Notes: generated from the sequence alone by a model not told the origin. Positions 12,092-21,767 are shown, counted from the stretch's first letter. The stretch: 64,000 nucleotides of DNA from Nocardia miyunensis NBRC 108239 (GCF_001613065.1 NZ_BDBQ01000005.1:1-64000), one strand, 5' to 3'. Program-made: numbers and translations.

Positions 12092-12131
12092 GAGCGGCGG
12101 CGGCGCGAAACGACCGCGCCGCCTGCCGCTC
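12092..12131. terminator. bidirectional terminator hairpin
   Basis: Arms at 12092-12107 and 12115-12131 form a near-perfect GC stem (CGGCGGCGCG with CGCGCCGCC, extended by GAGCGGC/GCCGCTC with one bulge). It lies between the convergent DUF5988-like gene and the downstream emb gene. Confidence 0.65.
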
Positions 12132-12135
12132 GGTT

Positions 12136-15100
12136 TCAGTAGCTCCGCATACGGCCCGGTGACCAGAGCCCGGAGCGGGTGGCGGTGCCGGTGGTGATGA
12201 TCGCGGGGGTGGCGTCGGGGACGTAGCGGTCGTAGCGTTCGAGCGAACCCCAGTCGCGGGCCCAGTTGTCCTTCAGGTAGGTGGGGATGGTGGTGGAGCC
12301 GGCCAGCATCTGAGTGAAGCCCAGGGGGCCGCCGAATTCCTCGGCCTGCCAGGTGTCGGTGGAGCTGACCGCGAGCGGGCGGTCCGGCAGGATGCGGTAG
12401 TTCGGCATATCGGCCACGCCGTAGCGGTGCAGGAACGGCTGCTGGCAGGGGAACTGCAGGCCGACCGCCCAGTCCTCCAGGACGGGCTGCTTGGAACCCA
12501 GGAAGGTGTCGAGCGTCTGCAATTTCGGCACGCGCGGCGGGGTGAAGGCCAGCCACTGATCGCCGATCAGCACCCGGCGATCCGCGACGATGCGCACCAC
12601 GTCGGTATCGGGGGCGAGCTTGTCCAGCGGGATGCGCAGATTGCGCCAGGACGGGGCCGGGCCGACGTCGCGCGGAATGTAACTGCCCTGCAGCGACACG
12701 GTCCCATCGGCCTGGCGCTTGCCGTACTCCAGGGCCAGATTCTGGCCGTACTGCAGCGCGCCGCTCTGGTCGTAGGACAGGATCCGTCCCGCCGCGGTGA
12801 TCACGACCAGCGGTGATTGCGCCGAACGCGGTGGCAGCTGATACCAGCTCGAGGTCAGGTGCGCCGGGGTCTGCAGGCCCTCCTGATAGCTGCCCATGAT
12901 CGGCGTCTTCGCCGGATCGAGGCCGAACGGCAGCGCGACGGTACTGCCGTTGACGCCCGGATGCTGGATCGAACCGCCACCGGTTCCGGCGTTCTGCCCC
13001 TCCGCGAAATTCGCGCCGACCGACTGGCTCGAGGTGTTACCGGTACCCGGTTTCACCTCCACCGCATCGGCTTTCAGGTCCGAGGGCACGCCGTTGGCGG
13101 TGAATCCGGTCGGGTCGGCGCCCGCGAGCGGATCACCCCCGGCGGGCGGATTCGCCCGATCGACGATCGGCTGCAACCGTCCGTTGTTCGGATTCGATTC
13201 CACCAGAACGTCATTGGCCAGACCGCAGGAGTTACCGCCCAGCGCGTCGAAATTGGAGCGGGCCAGCGAGAACGCCGGATACTGCGAATACGCGCCCTTG
13301 GCCAGCGAGAGCACCTCGAACAACACCATCGCGGCCGCGATGACCGTCAGCGGGATGGCGGCGAATTTGCGAATCCGCCTGCCGCGCACGGTTTTCGCGG
13401 AATCGAGCGGTTTGGCGTACCCCTCTCGCAACGCCTGCCAGCCCACCAGGATCAGCGCCAGGCCGAACAGCACCAGGACCACGGTGTTGGACTTGATGCC
13501 GTGCAGCACAACCATTTTGTCGAACCACGGCACGCCGTAACTCGACACGTACCAGTAGCCGTTGATGCCCGAGAACGACACCGCCAGCGTGAACAGCAGC
13601 GCCGCAAGGAAAATCGAGCGATTCTTGCGTGAGCGAAGGGCCGTCGCGGAGACCGCCACCGCGGTCACCGCCGCCAGCGACCCGGCGATACCGGCATACG
13701 CGCCGAAGTGGTGGGTCCACTTGGTCGGGTTGAACATCATCAGGAAGATCGTCCCGAACACCACGCCGAGCAGCCGCCACGTCGGCGCGCTCGCGATGCC
13801 CGGCACCCGGCGACGCCGCAGCAGCACCAGCATCGTGGTGAACAGGCACAGGATCATCACCAGGAAGGCGAATCGGCGCGACACCGAGCCGTCCACGGTC
13901 TCCACGAACAGGTAGTAGTACCGCAGATAATCCTCGTACCAGGCAAGATTCGGCCCGGTCTGCTGCCGCAGCCGGTCGGCCTCCTGAATTCCGGCGAAGG
14001 TCTGATCGCTGTAGACCACGGTCAGCACCAGGAGTCCGGCCGCGGCGATCGGGGCCAGCAGGGGCAGCGTCGAACCCAGGAACGACCGGTCCCAGCGGTT
14101 GCGGCCCGATTCGGCCAGAACACGCCTGCGGCGCACCACGATTCGCACCAGCGGACGTATTCCGGCGAGCAGCGCCGCGATGCAGTTCAAGCCCGTCGGC
14201 GCGGCGGCCAGGGTGAACGCGGCGGCCAGGACCGCGATCGCGGCTGGCATCAGACGCCCGGTCGCGATGGCCCGTTCGATGGATACCCAGGTCAGCAGAA
14301 CGCCAAGGGCGACAATGGGTTCCGAGCGCAGGCCGTTGTCGTAGGGCAGCCAGAAGGCCAGGAACACCAGCCCGCCCGTCCACAGCGCGACGCGGGAGTT
14401 GCGCACGCCGCGGCCCAGTCGCGGAACCACCTCGCGGCTGATCACCATCCAGCAGGCGATCGCGCAGAGTGTCGCGGGGATGCGGATCCAGGGGCTGGCC
14501 GTGGAGATGTGCGCGAACGCCTGGATGACGTCGTAGTACCAGCCGAACGGCGCTTCGGGCACCCCGTACCAGCGGAAATAGTTCGCCAGATAACCCGCGT
14601 GCGGTGCGACGCGCACCATGGTCAGGATGTAGCCGTCGTCGGAGGTGTTCGCCCCGATGAAATGCCACACCACCAGCGTGCCGACGACCGCGCCGTCGGC
14701 CCAGGTCGGCTTCAGCCAGTGCCGCGGGAAGATCCGGCGATGCCCGCGCGCGTCGCCGGAATCCAGCCGGGCCAGCGCGCCCAGGGCGATCAGCGTGCAC
14801 AACAGCGCGGCGATCGAGGCCGCCAGTTTGGTCAGCGTCGGGCTGGAGGTGAATCGCGAGTCGACGGTCATGTGGAAGGACAGTCCCGCCGGAACCGCAC
14901 CCTTCAGATTCGAGAACACGCCGACCACCTGCGGCCGCAGATCGCCCGCCTGGGTGCCCTCGACCGGGACGGTCACCTTCGTGGTCTCGCCGTTCGCGCC
15001 CGGCTGATCGACCTGCGTGGTGAGGCCCCCGAATGCGGCGTAGGTGTGGTTGATGTCCGAGACGATGTGGATTGTGCTGCAACCGCGCAGTTCGGAGCGT

Positions 15101-15507
15101 TTGGCCGAGGCCACGATGGCATTGCGGTTCACCACGTCGACGGTGTCCGGGGTGACGCGGACGAACAGCGCCTCGAGTGCGGCCCGGTCGCCCTGGGCCG
15201 GGGCGGTGTTGAGCACCATCGCGCCGGGCGCGAGTTTCGTCACGGCCGAGCACGGGATGCTCGCCTCCAGATCCACCGGCACCTGCGACACCAGCGGCGC
15301 CTCGATGTTGCCGAGCGTGCCGTTCTGCGGCCAGTTCACCTCGGAGGTGGTCTGGTTCACCGGGAGGAACGGCGTCGCGAGCGCGAACAGCGCGCCCAGG
15401 ACGCCGGCGATGAGGGCGATCAGGCGCGCCGTGCGGAAGTCTCTGGCCGTCGCGTGTGTAGCGGCGGGCGTCGGGTCTGTCAAGACAGCAGTAGCGGCGT
15501 CGGGCAC
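12136..15507 (-). CDS. Emb-family arabinosyltransferase (second of pair)
   Basis: A 1123-residue GT-C membrane glycosyltransferase that extends arabinan from decaprenylphosphoryl-arabinose outside the membrane. Features: an N-terminal membrane segment (about 28-50), a periplasmic beta domain, the GT-C acidic motif in GANTSDDGYIL, about a dozen further membrane segments, the conserved TKWTHHFG loop and the large C-terminal carbohydrate-binding region ending LWSPGRM. The Met of the Emb resistance-associated loop (YILTM) is present. The LRYYYL segment reminds me of EmbB, but I cannot assign EmbA, B or C without alignment. GTG start. It lies 80 bp downstream of its paralogue. Confidence 0.93.
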   Translation of the reverse strand: MPDAATAVLTDPTPAATHATARDFRTARLIALIAGVLGALFALATPFLPVNQTTSEVNWPQNGTLGNIEAPLVSQVPVDLEASIPCSAVTKLAPGAMVLNTAPAQGDRAALEALFVRVTPDTVDVVNRNAIVASAKRSELRGCSTIHIVSDINHTYAAFGGLTTQVDQPGANGETTKVTVPVEGTQAGDLRPQVVGVFSNLKGAVPAGLSFHMTVDSRFTSSPTLTKLAASIAALLCTLIALGALARLDSGDARGHRRIFPRHWLKPTWADGAVVGTLVVWHFIGANTSDDGYILTMVRVAPHAGYLANYFRWYGVPEAPFGWYYDVIQAFAHISTASPWIRIPATLCAIACWMVISREVVPRLGRGVRNSRVALWTGGLVFLAFWLPYDNGLRSEPIVALGVLLTWVSIERAIATGRLMPAAIAVLAAAFTLAAAPTGLNCIAALLAGIRPLVRIVVRRRRVLAESGRNRWDRSFLGSTLPLLAPIAAAGLLVLTVVYSDQTFAGIQEADRLRQQTGPNLAWYEDYLRYYYLFVETVDGSVSRRFAFLVMILCLFTTMLVLLRRRRVPGIASAPTWRLLGVVFGTIFLMMFNPTKWTHHFGAYAGIAGSLAAVTAVAVSATALRSRKNRSIFLAALLFTLAVSFSGINGYWYVSSYGVPWFDKMVVLHGIKSNTVVLVLFGLALILVGWQALREGYAKPLDSAKTVRGRRIRKFAAIPLTVIAAAMVLFEVLSLAKGAYSQYPAFSLARSNFDALGGNSCGLANDVLVESNPNNGRLQPIVDRANPPAGGDPLAGADPTGFTANGVPSDLKADAVEVKPGTGNTSSQSVGANFAEGQNAGTGGGSIQHPGVNGSTVALPFGLDPAKTPIMGSYQEGLQTPAHLTSSWYQLPPRSAQSPLVVITAAGRILSYDQSGALQYGQNLALEYGKRQADGTVSLQGSYIPRDVGPAPSWRNLRIPLDKLAPDTDVVRIVADRRVLIGDQWLAFTPPRVPKLQTLDTFLGSKQPVLEDWAVGLQFPCQQPFLHRYGVADMPNYRILPDRPLAVSSTDTWQAEEFGGPLGFTQMLAGSTTIPTYLKDNWARDWGSLERYDRYVPDATPAIITTGTATRSGLWSPGRMRSY

Positions 15508-15587
15508 TGGGTGATAGTAGCTGTGCTATGGGGACGGGGCCGGGACGCGAGCGCAACTTACCTTTCGGACCCGGGCGATGTGCTCGC

Positions 15588-18500
15588 TCACTTCTCCTTG
15601 ATCGGGGGTTCCTTCTGCCAGCCCCAAGTGCTGTGTACCGTGACGCCGATGGTGGCGGGGGTGGCTCGAGGGGCGTACGGGGTGAAGCGGACCAGGGAGC
15701 CCCAGTCCCGGTCCCAGTCGTTGTCGAGGTAGGCGGGGACGGTCTGGGCGTCCATGAGCAGGCCGGTCCAGCCGAGAGGGCCGCCGCCGATATCGTCCTG
15801 CCAGGCGTTCGCGGCATCCGAGCCGGTGCGGTCGGGCAGGATGCGCCACTTCGGGACCTCGGCCACGCCGTCGCGGTGGTCGTAGGGACGCTGGCAGGGG
15901 AACGCCAGGCCGACGTGCCAGTCCTCCAGGACCGGATCATGCTGGCCCAGAACCGAATCCAGGGTCGCGAGCTTCGGCAGGCGGGGTGGGGTGACCGCGA
16001 GCCACTGCCTGGCGGTCAGGTCGTCAGCGGCCGCGACGATCCGAACGGCGTTGGTCTGCGCGGGAATTCGGTCCAGCGGAATGCGCATGTTCCGCCAGGA
16101 CGGTGCGCCGCCGATGTCCAGTGGGACGAACGAGCCGAGCGAGGTCTCGGTGCCGTCCGGTGCGCGATGGGCGAATTCGACGCTCAGATCTTGGCCGTAG
16201 GTGACCACGCCGTCCTTGTCGACCGACTCGATCCGGCCCGCCGCGGTCACCACCAGCATCCGATACGCCGGATCGCGTTGCGCCCCGGCCAGATCCAGGC
16301 GGTACCACTGCGAGGTCAGGTGGGCCTGCTGTTTGTCCCCGGTCGTATAACTGCCCATCACCGGTGTGCGGGCCGGGTCCAGGCCGAACGGAAGCGCGAC
16401 CGTACTGCCGTTGATGCCCGGATGATCGATGGTGCCGCCCCCGGTTCCGGCCGAGGTGGTGCGGGTGGTCTTGTTCTGCGAATCCTGGTTGACCGAGTTC
16501 GCGCCGCCGGTCGAGGTCTCCTCGGCGTCGGCGGTCAGATCCTCGGCGACGCCGTCGGGGGTGAATCCGGTGCTGTCCCCGGACAGGCCCTTGGCGGCCG
16601 GACCGGAGTAGGGGGTGAGCAGCGAGTTCGCGGTATTCGTCTCCACCAGAACGTCGTCGGCGAGGGCACACGAATTTCCCGCCAGCGCACGCAGATTCGA
16701 CTTCGCGATCGAATAGGCCGGGTACTGGGTGATCGCGGCCTTGGCCAGTGAGGCGACCTCGAACAGCACCATGACCGCGGCGACGATGGTCAGCGGCTGT
16801 ACGGCGAACCGGTCGAAACCTCGCGGCGCGCCGGCAATGTCCTTGCGCCGGTACGGTTCCCGGTAGTACTGCCAGGCCGCGAGCAGCAGGCACAGCACCG
16901 CCAGACCCAGGAATATGGTGGAGAAACCCTTGCCGAGGATCAGCGGGGCCTTGTCGTACCAGGACACCCCGTAGCTCGACACGTACCACCAGCCGTTGGA
17001 CCCGGTGAACGTCAGCGCCAGCAGGAAGAACACCCCGGCCGCGAACACCGATCGGTTGTACCGCGCGCGAATTCCGTTGGTGCCCACAGCGACCGCGGTC
17101 AGCGCGGCCATCGATCCGGCCAGGCCCGCGTACACGCCGAAGTGGTGGGTCCACTTGGTCGGCGTGAACATCATCAGCAGCAGCGACATGAACACGATGC
17201 CCTGGATGCGCGCCGACGGCCCGCGCGAGGTCCCCGGAATCCTGCCGTTCTTGCGCAACATCACCAGGACGCAGACCGCCAGGCACAGCAGGATTCCCAG
17301 GATGCCGAACCGGCGCGAGAGCGAACCGTCCGGCGATAGTGACAGCAGCGCATCCCAGCGGGTGCGTTCGTCGAACCAGGCGGCATTGGGTCCGATGATG
17401 GTGCGGACCCGGGTCGCCTCCATGACGGCGGCGAGCGTCTGGTCGGCGAAGACCACCACCAGCACCAGCGTTCCCGCGGCCACGCCGGGAGCCAGCACCG
17501 AGCCGTAACGCAGTATGACGGAACCGATTCCGCCTCGCTTCGCGTCCGACACCTCGCGGCCCGAACCGTGCCGTGCCCGCTTGATGATGATCTGCAGCAC
17601 CGGCCGCGATCCGGCGATCATGGCGGCGATGCAGATCAGTCCGGTGGGTCCGGCGGCCAGGGAGAAGGCCGCGATGAGCACGCCGATCGCGGCGGGCAGC
17701 AGGCGTCCGGTGGCGATCGCCCGTTCGATCGAGGCCCAGGTCAGCAAGGCGCCCAACGCGATCAGCGGTTCCGGGCGCAGGCCGTTGTCGTAGGGGAGCC
17801 AGGCGGCCAGGAAGATCAGCCCGCCGGTCCACAGCGCCACCCGGTCCCGGCGCACCCGAGCACCCAAGCGCGGCAACACTTCCCGGCTGATCACCAGCCA
17901 GCACAGAATTCCGGCCAGCAGGGCGGGCAGGCGCATCCAGGGACTCGAATCGCTGATCCGGGTCATCCAGGCCAGTACCTCGTACGGCCAGCCGAACGGC
18001 GCCTCGGCCACGCCGAACCAGCGGTAGTAGTTGGACATGTAGCCCGAATGTCCGGCCGTGCGAGCCATATTCAGGATGTAGCCGTCGTCGGAGGTGTTCG
18101 CGCCGATGATGTGCCACAGCACCAGCGTGCCCAGTACGACCGCGTCCGCGAGGGTGAACCGCCACCAGTGCGCGGGCAGGAACCGGCGCGGCCGTCGGCC
18201 GTCGGCGGTATCGATCAGATGCAGCGCGATCAGCGCGATGATGGTGAACAGCACCGCGCCCACGGTCGCGAGAGTTTTCAGCACGGTCGGCGAGGAGGAG
18301 AAGCGCGCGTCGATGTCGGCGTGCAGGTGCGCGTCACCGAGCTGGGCGCGGGTCAGATCGGTGAACACACCCACCACCTGCGGCCGCACATCCCCGGCAA
18401 CGGTATTGGTGAACGGCGTGCCGTCCTTGCGGTGCACGCCGGTCAGGGTGGCGGTCGTCCCTGCGACCGTGGAATCGAGGGTGAATTCACCGCACCCGGC

Positions 18501-18881
18501 GACCTCGGCGACCGGCGCGGACAGCACCGGAATCTCGCGCTGCAACACCGAGAGCGTGCGCCCGGTGCCCGGCTGGTCGCTCACCCGCACGAGCAATCCC
18601 TTGGCCGAGGCCTTCGACGCCTCGACCGGCACCGTGGACAACACGGTCCCGCTGGGAAGCTCCCGCAGAACCGAGCACGGCAGCGAAAGATGCAGTTCGA
18701 TCGGCGTATACGACACCAGCGGCGCATTCACGTCCACCGACTGCGGCTGCGGCCAGTCCAGCGTCGCCCGGTCCTGCCGCACCGGCAGCAGCGGCGTGAT
18801 GACCGCCAACAGAACTGCCAGCACCCCCGAAACGAGAGCAACCAGCCGGACACGGGAAAACCCCGGGGAGTCAGCGCGCAC
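15588..18881 (-). CDS. Emb-family arabinosyltransferase (first of pair)
   Basis: A 1097-residue paralogue of the neighbouring gene with the same architecture: N-terminal anchor, periplasmic domain with PQVVGVFTDL, the GT-C motif GANTSDDGYIL followed by NMAR, a hydrophobic multi-pass core, TKWTHHFG, WWYVSSYGVSW and a C-terminal carbohydrate-binding domain. It adds arabinose from DPA to arabinogalactan and/or lipoarabinomannan. Transcribed first of the pair, GTG start. Only two emb genes lie here, whereas M. tuberculosis has embC-embA-embB. The segment WFDERTRWDALL resembles EmbC or EmbA rather than EmbB, but this is not decisive. Confidence 0.93.
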   Translation of the reverse strand: MRADSPGFSRVRLVALVSGVLAVLLAVITPLLPVRQDRATLDWPQPQSVDVNAPLVSYTPIELHLSLPCSVLRELPSGTVLSTVPVEASKASAKGLLVRVSDQPGTGRTLSVLQREIPVLSAPVAEVAGCGEFTLDSTVAGTTATLTGVHRKDGTPFTNTVAGDVRPQVVGVFTDLTRAQLGDAHLHADIDARFSSSPTVLKTLATVGAVLFTIIALIALHLIDTADGRRPRRFLPAHWWRFTLADAVVLGTLVLWHIIGANTSDDGYILNMARTAGHSGYMSNYYRWFGVAEAPFGWPYEVLAWMTRISDSSPWMRLPALLAGILCWLVISREVLPRLGARVRRDRVALWTGGLIFLAAWLPYDNGLRPEPLIALGALLTWASIERAIATGRLLPAAIGVLIAAFSLAAGPTGLICIAAMIAGSRPVLQIIIKRARHGSGREVSDAKRGGIGSVILRYGSVLAPGVAAGTLVLVVVFADQTLAAVMEATRVRTIIGPNAAWFDERTRWDALLSLSPDGSLSRRFGILGILLCLAVCVLVMLRKNGRIPGTSRGPSARIQGIVFMSLLLMMFTPTKWTHHFGVYAGLAGSMAALTAVAVGTNGIRARYNRSVFAAGVFFLLALTFTGSNGWWYVSSYGVSWYDKAPLILGKGFSTIFLGLAVLCLLLAAWQYYREPYRRKDIAGAPRGFDRFAVQPLTIVAAVMVLFEVASLAKAAITQYPAYSIAKSNLRALAGNSCALADDVLVETNTANSLLTPYSGPAAKGLSGDSTGFTPDGVAEDLTADAEETSTGGANSVNQDSQNKTTRTTSAGTGGGTIDHPGINGSTVALPFGLDPARTPVMGSYTTGDKQQAHLTSQWYRLDLAGAQRDPAYRMLVVTAAGRIESVDKDGVVTYGQDLSVEFAHRAPDGTETSLGSFVPLDIGGAPSWRNMRIPLDRIPAQTNAVRIVAAADDLTARQWLAVTPPRLPKLATLDSVLGQHDPVLEDWHVGLAFPCQRPYDHRDGVAEVPKWRILPDRTGSDAANAWQDDIGGGPLGWTGLLMDAQTVPAYLDNDWDRDWGSLVRFTPYAPRATPATIGVTVHSTWGWQKEPPIKEK

Positions 18882-19536
18882 GATCCCCGATGCTAGCCAT
18901 CCGCCGGTTCCGATCCGTCCGTGGGCCGCATCTCGCCATGACCGCGATCACACCGGCACTCGACTCCGGCAGATGATGCACCGGCGCTACCCAGCCCTGC
19001 CGTTACCGCTGCACCCTCGTCGATATCGCGTGTGCCGACGCCGTTGTCGTCGACGGATTTCAGTGTCGACGCTCGGGAGACGGGTGCGCGGCCACCATCC
19101 GCCGGCGTCGTCGCCCGCTTCCGGTCGCACCCGGCCGTAGTCCTGGGTTGGGCCATGATCCCTTCCAGCCGAACCAGATTCGTGCCGCCGGATGCGATGC
19201 CGTCGTCACCTGTGCTGATGTCGTGATGAATGGCTACCGGCCGTGTAGTGAGCGTCGTGATTCCGTGCGGCAGGATGGGTTTCGTTGTCGCTGAATCGCT
19301 CGAAGCGGTGGGTGGCGGTCTCGTGCGCTTGCTGGCTTGCGAGAGGGCGCGGGATCGGTCGAGCTCGCGGGCGTCCAGGGGCCGGAGGCTGGTACTTGCC
19401 GGTGCTGATGTCGTTGTGGTTGACGGTTGTTGTGTCGTGGGTAGTCGTGATCCTTTTCAGCAGAGTGGGTTTCGTCGTCGCCGAATCATTCGGGATGCGG
19501 CCTCGCGTGGCTGCCGTGTCGTGTGGACGGCGCGGA
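18882..19536. other. 655-bp gap upstream of emb genes
   Basis: No gene is convincing. The right two thirds hold a degenerate tandem duplication described separately (19213-19560). The left third must contain the promoter of the emb pair if they are not transcribed through from 21414; no clear -10/-35 pair stands out. A minus-strand frame 18893-19156 is open but featureless. Confidence 0.5.
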
Positions 19537-19560
19537 TCAGTCGAGCCCGCGGACATCCCA
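19213..19560. repeat. degenerate ~185-bp tandem duplication at a gene end
   Basis: Matching blocks recur at an offset of 182-190 bp: GTGCTGATGTCG at about 19213 and 19403, TGGGTTTCGTYGTCGCYGAATC at 19276 and 19466, and GGATCRGTCGAGCYCGCGG at 19352 and 19534. The right copy of the last block contains the stop codon and final codons of the GT-C-like gene (19537); the left copy is its mutated duplicate beyond the stop. This looks like repeated duplication of the gene's 3' tail followed by decay. Confidence 0.6.
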
Positions 19561-21414
19561 GAGGCGGACGCCGTCGACGTGTTGTCCTGGGACGCCGAGT
19601 AATTGGTCGAGGGTGGTGCGCAGGGCGTCGGCGTTGCGGGTGGGCGGCAGGACGATGATGTCGGCGTGCCAGTAGCGCAGGTCCTTTCGGGCCCGCTCGC
19701 GGGTGGCGGCGTCGACGCGGGGGATGTGGCCGGTGCGTTTCACGTCCATGAGCAGGCCCGCGGTGGGGCGGTCGATGGGGCCGTAGCCGCCCTTCTTGTC
19801 GGCCATCGGACCGACGAAATAGCCTCCGGCGATGGGGAAGTCGAAGTTCGCGGCGTACTGCCAGCGCAGCGGGCCGGCATTCAGGCGGGTCGGCGGTGGT
19901 GCGATGACCACCGAGCCGTCGGTGACGTAGCGTTCGACGGTGCCGTCGGTGAAGAAGGACGGCACGTCCGGGCGGTGGGTGACCGGCAGGATCGTCGGGG
20001 TCAGCGGGACCAGCGCCAGGCCCAGGGCGGCGAACCAGATCAGCGGTCGAGGCTCGGTCAGCGAATTCTGCCAATAGCTCAGTGCGCGTTCGGTGGCCAG
20101 CACGAGTATCGCGGCGATCGCCGGGACGGCGGCCATGGCGAACCGCGTCTCGAGCATCGTGTCCAGCAGGGGCAGATTCTCCAGCCAATGCCACGGCAGG
20201 GTGATTCCGGTCGAATGGGTGCCGAACATCGCTGTCGCGCCCAGGGAGAGCACGCCGAACCCGAGGATCACCACCGTGCACGCGCGCACCACGCGGTAGC
20301 CCGCGCGCTCGTTGCCGGACCGATCGCGCCGCCGCCACAGCAGCATCGCGGCCACCGCCACCAGAATCAGCAGGGGCCAGCCGAAATACGCATTCTGCTC
20401 GGTGGGATTGATCGCGACGTTCTGTCCCGGCGCGAATTCCCCGCCCAGCGATTCGGACGGGAACTGCGTCAGCGTCTTCACGTCGTTCCCCATCGGCCCG
20501 TGATCGATGGAGGCGTAACTCTGCGGCCCGCGGAACTGCCACCACAGCGGAATCGCGGTGAGCGCCAACGTGATCAGCGTCGCGCCCGCCACCGTCGGTG
20601 TGAGCGCGCGCAACACCCGCACGGCGGCTCGCGGCCGATGCAGGAGGTACACGATCGCGAAAACCGCGAAGGCGATCGCGAAGATCAGCAGCGGTTCCTC
20701 GCCGAACGCGATCTGCAACGTCAGCAGCCCGGCCAGTAGCAGCATGTCCCGACCAGTGCGATTTACGCCTTCCTCGGCGAGGGCCCGCCGGGTCATGCGG
20801 ATGAGCAGGGTGGCCATGGCGGGGAGGGCGGCGAGCAGGACGAAGTTGGGGTGGGCGTTGGCGTGCGAGATCATCGCCGGGGCGAAACCGCAGAACAGGC
20901 CGCCGATGGCCGCGGCGAAGCGGGAGCGCACCAGTTCGCGGGAGAACAGCCAGTACCAGGCGAAGGCGGTGGCGGACAGCCCCAGCGTGAGCACCAGGAC
21001 GAAGGTGACCGTCGGCCCGAACAGCATGGTGACCGGGATGAGCGGCACGCCGACGCCGAACATCGCCGTATTGGCCATCATGTTCACACCGGCCGGGAAA
21101 TTCTGCAGATGGGTGCCCAGCGGATTCTGCAGATGGGCGATCGCGTGGGCGGTCTCGGCGAAGAACCACTCCCACATGAACTGGTCCTGGCCGCTCTTGA
21201 CCAGATAGCCGTCGTGGGTGTCGCGCCACTGACCGGACAGGACATACGTGGCCAGGATCAGATAGAGCGTCGCGATGACCAGATCGGCGCGGGAGAGCGG
21301 GAGCCGCCATCCGCGGGAGACGGTGTCCTCGGCCGCCGCGGGCCGATCCAGAACCGCGGTCCCGGCGCCGCCCCCCGTCTGCTCGGTTCGATCCGATGCC
21401 TGCACCGGTACCAC
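19537..21414 (-). CDS. polytopic GT-C-like membrane glycosyltransferase
   Basis: A 625-residue integral membrane protein with about 12 hydrophobic segments and an extended C-terminal soluble part. The N-terminal loop after the first membrane helix carries DTHDGYLVKSGQDQFMWEWF and NFPAGVNMMANT, the acidic-loop arrangement of a large actinobacterial family of GT-C-like membrane proteins. I do not recognise a named homologue; it is not AftB or an Emb. Start GTG 21414 is supported by AAGGAG about 9 nt upstream (21421-21427). It sits between aftA and the emb pair on the same strand, a position with no counterpart in M. tuberculosis, so a role in decorating arabinan or a related glycan is an inference from context. 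Confidence 0.8.
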   Translation of the reverse strand: MVPVQASDRTEQTGGGAGTAVLDRPAAAEDTVSRGWRLPLSRADLVIATLYLILATYVLSGQWRDTHDGYLVKSGQDQFMWEWFFAETAHAIAHLQNPLGTHLQNFPAGVNMMANTAMFGVGVPLIPVTMLFGPTVTFVLVLTLGLSATAFAWYWLFSRELVRSRFAAAIGGLFCGFAPAMISHANAHPNFVLLAALPAMATLLIRMTRRALAEEGVNRTGRDMLLLAGLLTLQIAFGEEPLLIFAIAFAVFAIVYLLHRPRAAVRVLRALTPTVAGATLITLALTAIPLWWQFRGPQSYASIDHGPMGNDVKTLTQFPSESLGGEFAPGQNVAINPTEQNAYFGWPLLILVAVAAMLLWRRRDRSGNERAGYRVVRACTVVILGFGVLSLGATAMFGTHSTGITLPWHWLENLPLLDTMLETRFAMAAVPAIAAILVLATERALSYWQNSLTEPRPLIWFAALGLALVPLTPTILPVTHRPDVPSFFTDGTVERYVTDGSVVIAPPPTRLNAGPLRWQYAANFDFPIAGGYFVGPMADKKGGYGPIDRPTAGLLMDVKRTGHIPRVDAATRERARKDLRYWHADIIVLPPTRNADALRTTLDQLLGVPGQHVDGVRLWDVRGLD

Positions 21415-21752
21415 TCGTAGAACTCCTTTTGCCGATCGTGATCAGCGGCCCAGGCTACCTACGAGGCATGAGTGCGCGCAGGTCGGACAGGGAGTTATCC
21501 ACAGAAAACACCGTCTTCCACAAGGTTATGCACAGGGCGGCGGGTGTGTGTGCATCGCTATATCGTCACTGTGAACGAGTCGAAATACCAGGTGAAAGGG
21601 CTGTTCGAGGCTCTGCGCAGCCCGATCGAGTCTTTCGGGCAGAATTAACAGTCCGAATGATCCGATATGCGTGTTATATCCCGATAGCGGTGGTTCGACC
21701 AGGGGCGGACGAGCCGCGCAAGAGCGCCACGATGCTCACCGCACGACGACGC
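21415..21752. other. gap with DnaA-box-like motifs
   Basis: Intergenic between aftA and the GT-C-like gene. It holds TTATCCACA (21495-21503, a perfect consensus DnaA box) and TTATGCACA (21526-21534), both on the plus strand 31 bp apart, with TTCCACA between them. It also holds one copy of the 17-bp duplication at the aftA end. No gene is seen. Confidence 0.6.
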
Positions 21753-21767
21753 TCACCGCACGACGAC
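21734..21767. repeat. 17-bp tandem duplication over aftA stop
   Basis: GCTCACCGCACGACGAC occurs at 21734-21750 and again directly at 21751-21767. The right copy includes the aftA stop codon (TGA, minus strand) and the last codons; the left copy lies beyond the stop, so a second end-of-gene follows the real one. Confidence 0.8.

Noticed and set aside
18893..19156. 87-codon minus-strand ORF upstream of emb
   Set aside because: No ribosome site or family features; composition like flanking non-coding DNA.
21495..21534. Chromosomal origin of replication
   Set aside because: Only two good DnaA boxes and no dnaA, dnaN or AT-rich unwinding region nearby.
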